Shown piece after piece: positions 57,836 to 64,000 of a DNA stretch of 64,000 bases. The stretch covers positions 35,573,501 to 35,637,500 of the forward strand of contig NC_084839.1 in NCBI RefSeq assembly GCF_033115175.1. The letters run 5' to 3'. The notes beneath the pieces are model-generated. The model was not told where the DNA came from and made no database searches. It saw nothing but the letters and a program-made list of their open reading frames with translations. The position numbers and the translations under genes were made by a program. Within the stretch, counting starts at the first letter, position 1, and the number at the start of each line of letters is the position of its first letter. This DNA is from Lepus europaeus (Eukaryota; Chordata; Mammalia; Lagomorpha; Leporidae).

Positions 57836-58167
57836 GGGCCGGTGCCGTGGCTTAACAGGCTAATCCTCCGCCTTGCGGTGCCGGCACACCGGGTTCTAGT
57901 CCCGGTTGGGGCGCTGGATTCTGTCCCGGTGGCCCCTCTTCCAGGCCAGCTCTCTGCTATGGCCCAGAAAGGCAGTGGAGGATGGCCCAAGTGCTTGGGC
58001 CCTGCACCCGCATGGGAGACCAGGAGAAGCACCTGGCTCCTGGCTTCGGATCAGCACGATGCGCCGGCCGCAGTGGCCATTGGAGGGTGAACCAACGGCA
58101 AAGGAAGACCTGTCTCTCTCTCTCCCTATCCACTCTGCCTGTCAAAAAAAATTAAAAAATAAAAAAT
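57836..58167 (+). mobile_element. Young CSINE, sense, 12-base TSD
   Basis: gggccggtgccgtggcttaa with intact B-box. The duplication aaaataaaatat is at 57824-57835 and 58168-58179, within the tail of the preceding CSINE. Confidence 0.93.
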
Positions 58168-58451
58168 AAAATAAAATATAGAACACTGTAAGCTTAATTT
58201 TTGCTACTGCTAGATATGAAATATTTTTGATGAAGTTCATCAAAACTACATAAGTGCTCTATGAAATTACGGGCAGAAATAAATGAAGCTAAGATTCATT
58301 ACAACTCAGATCACTTGTATAAATAAAAAGAATTAAAAGGTGATCAAAATAGGTACCAAAACAATTAGATAAAAGCAAGTTCTGGTGTCCACAGCACAGT
58401 GGTGAGACTACAGTAATGTATTATATACTGTATGAAGAACTGGAAGATGAG

Positions 58452-58785
58452 GGTGGTGCTGTGGTGTAGTGGGTTAAAGCCCAAGTCTATAGTGCTGGCA
58501 TCCCATATGGGCACTGGTTCGAGTCCCGGCTGCTCCATTTCTGATCCAGCTACTTGCTAATGCACCTGGGAAAGCAGTGGAGGATGGTCCAAGAGCTTGG
58601 GCCCCTGCACTCATGTGGGAGACCTGGAGGAAGCTCCTGGCTTCAGATCTGCTAAGCTCCAGCTGTTAGAGCCATTCGAGGAGTGAACCAGAGGATAAAG
58701 GACCTCTTTCTCTGTCTCTATGTCTCTAACTTTGTCTTTCAAATAAATAAAATAAAAAGAAAGAAAGAAAGAAAGAAAAAAACTA
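58452..58785 (+). mobile_element. CSINE, sense
   Basis: gtggtgctgtggtgtagtgg, ggttcgagtcccggctgctc, core ccaagagcttgggcc, ctttcaaataaataaaataa and (aaag)n. Confidence 0.9.
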
Positions 58786-58786
58786 C

Positions 58787-58850
58787 CTGGGGGCTAGTAT
58801 TGTGGCATAATAGGTTAAGTCACCACCTGTAACACTTACATTCCATAGAG
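58787..58850 (+). mobile_element. CSINE head fragment
   Basis: Only the tRNA-like head remains (gggggctagtattgtggcat then aataggttaagtc), ending at ccatagagg followed by an A-run. Confidence 0.75.
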
Positions 58851-59182
58851 GAAAAAAAAAAACAATTGGAAGATAAGAGTTGTGAAGGCTCCTAAAAAAG
58901 GAAATGCTAATTGATTGATTTAATTAGTTTTGCTGTACACATGTGTGGAAATACTGTACCACATTCCATAAAAATGTGCTGTATTAGATGTTAATCAAAA
59001 TTTTTAAAAATTAAAATAAACAAATGATCAAGCATAAACTTCTCCAATAAGGCCCAGAGAGGTGACCCAAGGTGAGAGCAGAGAGGGAGAGAGAAGAACC
59101 TATTCCCTCAACTGTCAACTGCTAGTCAGGTACTCTTGTCACTCTACCATGAAACTGCATCTTTCCAGAAAACAAAACCAAG

Positions 59183-59458
59183 GGGGCTAGCACTGTGGCG
59201 CAGTGGATTAAGCTGCAGTCTGAAGTGCCAGCATCCCATATGGGTGCTGGTTCGAGTCCCAGGTGCTCTGCTTCTGATCCAGCTCCCAGTGGAGGATGGT
59301 CTGAGCTGCTGCTCCCAAGTAGGAGAACTGGGAGAAGCTCAGAGATCCTGACTTCAGATCCCACCTCTGGCCACTGTGGCCATTTGGGGAATGAACCAGC
59401 AAATGGAAGATCTCTCTCCCTCTGTAATTTTGACTTTCAAAAAAAAAAAAAAAATCTT
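59183..59458 (+). mobile_element. CSINE, sense, internally shortened
   Basis: gggggctagcactgtggcgc, ggttcgagtcccaggtgctc, then a deletion before gtggaggatggtctgagctg, ending ttgactttcaaaaaaa. Confidence 0.87.
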
Positions 59459-59701
59459 AAAAACAAAACAAAACAGAAAGGACTAAACATCAATGCATAT
59501 ATAATAGTAAAAATATTTCCTCTTCAAAAATAATACTTAGACCCAAAGTATTGGCTTATCTGAAACAATTCAGGTGAAAATTAATCAAGCACTCAACAAG
59601 CTTTTTTGTAGTTTATGATTACAGTATCTGTCATTCACTGACTATACACTTCAAGAAAAATTATTTTTGTTAATTAGTATTTTCAAAGTTTTTATTAGTG
59701 T

Positions 59702-60056
59702 TATGGACTGAATTGTGTCTCCCCAAATTCACATGTTGAAGTCCTAACCTCCAATTTGACTGTATTTGGCAATAAGGCTTTCACAAGACTGAAGCTAAAT
59801 GAGGTCATAATGGCACAGCCCTAATCCCAAGGATTGATGGTTTTATACAAGAAAAGAAAAGTGTGCCTTCTGCCTTTTATCCCATCATTTGCATGCACTA
59901 AAGAAAGGTCATGTGAAGACAGCCAGAAAACTGCTGTCACCAGGAATCAAACTGGCCTGCACTTTGGTCTTGAACTCACCAACCTCTAAAGTGAGGGTTG
60001 AGCCCCACAGTTCATGGTACTTTTGTTATGGCAGCTTGGGCTGACTAATGCAACTG
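59702..60056 (+). mobile_element. MaLR-type solitary LTR, sense
   Basis: Starts ttatggactgaattgtgtct ccccaaattcacatgttgaa and ends cttttgttatggcagcttgg then gctgactaatgcaactgg, the pattern of an MLT/MST-type LTR. Moderately diverged. Confidence 0.75.
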
Positions 60057-60067
60057 GAATAAAATGA

Positions 60068-60093
60068 AAAAAAAAAAAAAAAAAAAAAAAAAA
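60068..60093. repeat. A-homopolymer
   Basis: An uninterrupted run of about 26 A just after the MaLR LTR. It lies about 120 bases downstream of the 60213-60266 exon on the transcript strand, where it reads as T. Confidence 0.9.
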
Positions 60094-60212
60094 CTGCGCT
60101 AAGACCCATGATTCTGTGTTACTCATCATATAAAAGTGAACAATATTAAGCTGGCAGATATATGAGTTCCAAAGACATTTTTTCTTCTCAGCAAAATAGA
60201 AATACAACTTAC

Positions 60213-60266
60213 TGCTTAGATTCATCTTCATCCCCTTCATCATCCTCTAAGTGAGCTACATGTCCT
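60213..60266 (-). CDS. MAP4K3: MAP4K3 exon: acidic linker
   Basis: This 54-base exon encodes (R)GHVAHLEDDEGDEDESK and ends CA of a His codon. The acceptor is CTTTAG after a T-rich tract and the donor is GTAAGT. The strongly acidic run is typical of the low-complexity linker downstream of the kinase domain. Phase matches both neighbouring exons exactly. Confidence 0.93.
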
Positions 60267-60495
60267 CTAAAGAAAAATGAGAATGCCCTCATTATCAAAT
60301 GGCCTTTGTCAAACAGTATTAAGAAATTTTAGGAAATGCAGGGCTACTGCAAGACAGAATTTTATTTCTTCTTTGTAGGACAGATTAAGAATTAAAACCA
60401 TTTTAGGTAAATGACAAGAGAATGAGGCAAACTAACTTTACTTATCTGTGACATAAAGAATAACATTTTTTAGTTCAATTAAGAATTAAAATTAC

Positions 60496-60534
60496 CGCTG
60501 ATGTAATTCTTCTTCAACAGACTTCAGAAGACTC
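60496..60534 (-). CDS. MAP4K3: MAP4K3 exon: linker, SLLKSVEEELHQ
   Basis: This 39-base exon is the most upstream one I can place. Its first base completes a codon from the previous exon, outside the window, followed by SLLKSVEEELHQ and two bases (CG) of an Arg codon. The acceptor is TTTTAAG and the donor is CG|GTAATT. It corresponds to the linker between the kinase and CNH domains, near residue 395 if the protein has human length. Confidence 0.9.
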
Positions 60535-61774
60535 CTTAAAAGAAAACAGTAAACCAAAATGTAAATAGGTAAACAAAGGAATATCAATTATGTTTTTATT
60601 ACTTTATCCATGAATATTTTGAATGATTACTTTGTTACCAGTTACTGAAAAGTTACAATGATCACCTCTGTACCATAAAACATTAAGTTATACTTAATGA
60701 GATACCTCTGTTTTCTGTTGCTAATATCTTCATATATATATTTTAAATGGACAAAATAAATCCTGATATGTACTGAAAAATACCAATTCAAACAGAAGAC
60801 AACCCACTATGAAATGTCACAACAGTACTGACAAAACAATAATTGCAGGGTCATAGTCAGGGGATTCCAGGATTCAAATTTTACCTGGAGTAATACACCT
60901 GACACCTGAAATTATATTTTCTCTTTCTTAAAATAAGGAAGGTGACACACTTTAAAAAAAATCATGCTCTCAGGCAATCCTACAAAAATGAAACTCAACA
61001 TGTTGGATCTCTCTGCGGAAGCATGCATGCATGTGATGTGAATACATGAATGTAGTAGCACTTGGCTTTCACAAAAGACACTCACTTACCTGAAGGGTCT
61101 GTTCTCCAGTGGTGCACTGGCAAACACATTTACACTTTTGGGAGACTAAGCCTGTATCAGACCAGGTGTGAGGATTTTACCATTAGGAGCAGTATATACA
61201 ACTTTAATTTTCAGGAATGTAAGAGAGAACTTAGGGCATTCCTGAAGTTCCCTTACTTCTTTTCACTGCAAGTTCATGCAGCAAACCTCCTACATTGTAC
61301 TCTTCAAGTTAAAAACTCAATAGTCATCTCACAGTTACTGGGATGAGAGAGAATACAGTTAGTGGGATAAAAATGTCAGCAGAAAATTTACTCTCTAAAA
61401 GTCATGATAGCATCTTCTAATCATTTTCTCCATCTAATATATTTTTGGGGAAAACTGCTCTTAGAATTATCAAAACATAAAACCAGAGAAACTGAAAGGC
61501 ATGGTTATCTCTCATATAAGTAATGGATAAAGTAGCCTTTTGCTGTCAAAGGTTTTAATTAGGCCAGTTCAATAACAACCTAAATTTTAAAAACTGACAA
61601 AATTATGAATCTGGAGTGATAAGTGACACAGGAAAATCACAAATTAATTGCACAAGTCCTGTCTGTATTGTGGATACAAAAATTGACTTACCACAGTCAA
61701 ATACTATCTTATTCACAAAGGTCTCCAAGGACCAGCTCTATCATAAATAGCTTCTGCCTCCAAGCAGTATAACA
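60535..61774. other. MAP4K3 intron, no recognised exon
   Basis: No conserved kinase-domain exon is visible. A consensus donor on the minus strand (CAG|GTAAGTGAG, GT at 61089-61088) lacks a matching MAP4K3 coding exon. Confidence 0.5.
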
Positions 61775-61955
61775 AAAATTGACAGGCTTCAAAGCAAAGA
61801 CTGCCTGAATCTTAATCCTGTCTCCACTGCCACAGGCATGTGGCCTTGGGTAAATTCTTTGCTCTCCCTATGCTTCACTTTCCAGATATTAAAATGGGAA
61901 TTACAATAGTACTTTGAAGTTTCTGTTTGAAGATAATGAATGAATTACTATGAAG
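61775..61955 (+). mobile_element. MIR element
   Basis: caaagactgcctgaatctta, atgtggccttgggtaaattc, cttcactttccagatattaa and aatgggaattacaatagt follow MIR. Confidence 0.75.
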
Positions 61956-62040
61956 TAGTCAGAAGAGTAATTTAGAACGTAGTAAGGTACTTCCTGTATT
62001 ACTAAGAAATATTTCTTTAAAACTACCAATTTTTCAGTTG

Positions 62041-62110
62041 TGGTCCATGGATCCTGGGAGTCTATTGGAGGGGGTCTGCAAGGTCAGAACTATTTGACTA
62101 ATACATGATA
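62041..62110. mobile_element. Possible hAT fragment
   Basis: gtggtccatggatcctggga and ggggtctgcaaggtcagaac resemble the end of a Charlie/Zaphod-type hAT element. Short and uncertain. Confidence 0.35.
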
Positions 62111-62119
62111 GTTTTCTCA

Positions 62120-63560
62120 CTCTTTTTTATTTTCATTTTTAAAACAATTTTATTTAAGTTATAAAAGTTTCATGTATTTCATATATACAGATTTAGGAAC
62201 ATAGTTACATTTCTCCTCCTACACTCCAACTCTTCTTCCACCTCCCTCTAACATTCCCACTCTACATTTTTGCAAAGGTCTATTTGCAATTTACTTAATG
62301 ATCATACCGTTAACCCTACACTAAGTAAAAGATTTCAACAAATAGTAAGAATAAAGAAAAGAAAAAAAACATACACTGCTCCTCAACAGAAGACAGAAGG
62401 GCTGTAAACAATCATTGAAACTCAAAATGTCTATTTCACTCCACTACATTACATTTCAGTTACTCTATTAGCCACCTCGAATCAGGGAGAAGATATGAGA
62501 TCTGTCTTTCTGCGACTTGCTTATTTCACGAAGTATAATGGTTTCCATTTTGTTGCAAGATTTCAATTTTTTTTTTTTTACAGCTAAGTAGTACTCCATA
62601 GTGTATATGTACCATAATTTTTTTATCTAGTCAACAGCTGATGCACGTCTGGGTTGATTCCATATCCTAGCTATTGTGAATTGTGCTACATTGAACATTG
62701 GGTACAGATAACTCTTTCAGATGCTGATTTCTTTTGGTTTGGGTAAATTCCCTGAAGTGGGATGGCTGGATCATATGGTAGGTCTATATTCAGATTTCTG
62801 AGGTATCTCCATACTGTCTTCCACAGCGGTTGCACAGTTTACATTCTCACCAACAGTCGACCAGGGTACCTTCTCCCCTACATCCTCGCCAGCATTTGTC
62901 GTTTGTTGATATCTGTACGTGAACCTTTCTAACTGGAGTGAGGTGAAACATTGTGGTTTTGTTTTGCCTTTCCCTGATGGCTAGTGATCCTGAGAATTTT
63001 CTCAAGTGTATGTTGGCCATTTGAGTTTCCTCTCTTGAAAAATGTGTGTTCAAGTCCTTTGCCCATTTTTTAAAACTAGATAGTTTGTTTTGTTGTTGTT
63101 GAATTTCTTGACCGCTTTATAAATTCTGGGTGTTAACCTTTTATTAGTTGTGTAGTTTGCAAAAATTTTCTCCCATTTTTTTGGTTATCTCTTCACTCTG
63201 CCAAGTGTTTGTTTTGCAGCGTAGAAGCTTCTCAACTTGATGTAATCTCATTTGTTAATTTTGGCTTTGATTGCTTGTAATTCTGGGGTCTTTTCCAAGA
63301 AGTGCTTGCCTGTGCCAATGGCTTGCAGAAAGTTTCCCCAATGTTCTCTAGTGGTTTGATGGCATCGGGTCATAGATTTAGGTCTTTGATCCATTTTGAG
63401 TGGATTTTTGTGTAAGGTGTTAGGTATGGTCTAGTTTCAAACTTCTGCACAAGGAGATCCAGCGAATGTTGAACCTTCCCTGCATACCAGGGATAAATCC
63501 TACTTGGTCCGAGTGGCATGATCTCTCTAATGTGCTGCTGGATTTGATCTTTTTAAAATA
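62120..63560 (-). mobile_element. L1 3' UTR and ORF2 3' end, antisense
   Basis: Reversed L1 features: tttaaaacaattttatttaa and tagttacatttctcctccta (3' UTR), then gtagtactccatagtgtata, ctggatcatatggtaggtct, ctccatactgtcttccacag and gtcctttgcccattttttaa (ORF2). An internal deletion is likely near 63440-63470. No intact frame. It opposes the sense L1 at 13955-17045. Confidence 0.85.
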
Positions 63561-63745
63561 CTGAGTATACATAGGAGTTTTAATGAGTTGTACACTGGAG
63601 ACTATTGGCCTTTCACTTTTTAAAAAGGAATCTTCCTGAGAGTTGTTCTCTAACTATAAGAAAAAGACTGAATAAAAATATGAAAAGGAAGCATAGGAAA
63701 TCAGATATTTTTATTCATCTACTTGTAAACCTTTATACTATATGT

Positions 63746-64000
63746 TGATTTTTTTTAAATGATTTTTTTTTTATTTGACAGAGTTAGACAGAGAGAGAGA
63801 GAGAGACAGAGAGCAAGGTCCTCCTTCCGTTGGTTCACCCCCCAAATGGCCGCTACACCGGAGCTATGCCGATCTGAAGCCAGGAGCCAGGTGCTTCCTC
63901 CTGGTCTCCCATGCAGGTACAGGCGCCCAAGCACTTGGGCCATCCTCCACCACCGTCCTGGGCCACAGCAGAGAGCTGGACTGGAAGAGGAGCAGCTGGA
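63746..64000 (-). mobile_element. CSINE, antisense, cut by window end
   Basis: T-run, tttttatttgacagagttag, (ga)n, core gcccaagcacttgggcc and aagaggagcagctgga. The head lies beyond the window. Confidence 0.9.

Larger units (their letters stand above)
58380..59015 (+). mobile_element. L1 3' UTR, sense, split by CSINEs
   Basis: Left tactgtatgaagaactggaa and right ggtcttgtgaaggctcc-like text to atgttaatcaaaatttttaa match the same lagomorph L1 3' end as 16860-17045. The flanks aactggaagatgag and aattggaagataag look like an imperfect target duplication. Confidence 0.65.
9420..60534 (-). other. MAP4K3: MAP4K3 gene, 3' part (18 exons, linker and CNH domain)
   Basis: This is the 3' half of MAP4K3 (GLK), a cytosolic Ser/Thr kinase of the STE20/germinal-centre-kinase family. 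It is known for amino-acid-dependent mTORC1 signalling, JNK activation and PKC-theta activation in T cells. Eighteen minus-strand exons with AC...CT borders on the plus strand (GT-AG on the transcript) join in phase throughout and give about 501 residues of a protein that is 894 residues in human. In order they encode an acidic stretch, SH3-ligand-type proline motifs (VPPPLPPKPK; VPPRPPPPRLPPPKP), a charged linker, and the citron-homology domain from [11 protein letters not shown] to the C-terminal AGHENSY. The catalytic kinase exons are not here and should lie to the right. No exon shows a stop or frameshift, so the gene looks intact. MAP4K5 is the closest alternative; the linker sequence and C-terminus fit MAP4K3 better, from memory of the family. 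Confidence 0.96.

Noticed and set aside
1..64000. Search for an undescribed multi-gene biological system
   Set aside because: The window holds one ordinary conserved kinase gene, a probable promoter of the next gene and retrotransposon-filled introns. No unexplained gene cluster was seen.

Overview
The window is mammalian nuclear DNA from a lagomorph, most likely rabbit or hare. The evidence is dozens of copies of the lagomorph tRNA-derived C-repeat (CSINE). Many are young: tRNA-like head with a box-B-like GGTTCTAGTCC, CT-rich tail, A-tail and recognisable target-site duplications (TSDs). Lagomorph L1 3' ends and old shared repeats (MIR, L2, MER5A, MaLR LTRs) fill much of the rest. There are no bacterial, phage or CRISPR features.

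The one clear gene is the 3' half of MAP4K3 (GLK, a germinal-centre-kinase-like MAP4K), on the minus strand from about 60534 down to about 9420. I could place 18 consecutive exons with GT-AG borders. Their phases join without a break into about 501 residues: the acidic and proline-rich linker, then the whole citron-homology (CNH) domain, ending at a TGA at 10770-10772. The 3' UTR follows to an AATAAA (minus) at 9438-9443. The kinase-domain exons must lie to the right of the window.

Left of MAP4K3 (about 9.4 to 6.1 kb) is a short intergenic stretch with MER5A, a young CSINE, MIR and L2. A CpG island follows at about 5.43-6.05 kb. It holds a good minus-strand splice donor and an RFX X-box-like site; a second, near-perfect X-box lies at 5330-5343. 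By human gene order this is plausibly the promoter and non-coding first exon of CDKL4, with 1-5.67 kb being its first intron. That assignment is inference; no CDKL4 coding exon is visible.

The introns of MAP4K3 are the accessory part. At 13.9-17.05 kb a sense L1 carries a CSINE and, inside that CSINE's left TSD, a 5'-truncated nucleolin (NCL) processed pseudogene. Dense CSINE clusters lie at 18.6-21.4, 26.2-30.3, 48.4-54.3 and 57.5-59.5 kb, several with one SINE inside another. A small family of hAT-like inverted-repeat elements has three copies. A mariner-like MITE, antisense L1 sequence (62.1-63.6 kb), three MaLR LTRs and several simple repeats complete the picture.

I found no new multi-gene system. 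The most interesting items are the X-box/CpG-island promoter, the ordered nested insertion of the NCL pseudogene, the hAT-like family, and inverted SINEs flanking MAP4K3 exons.
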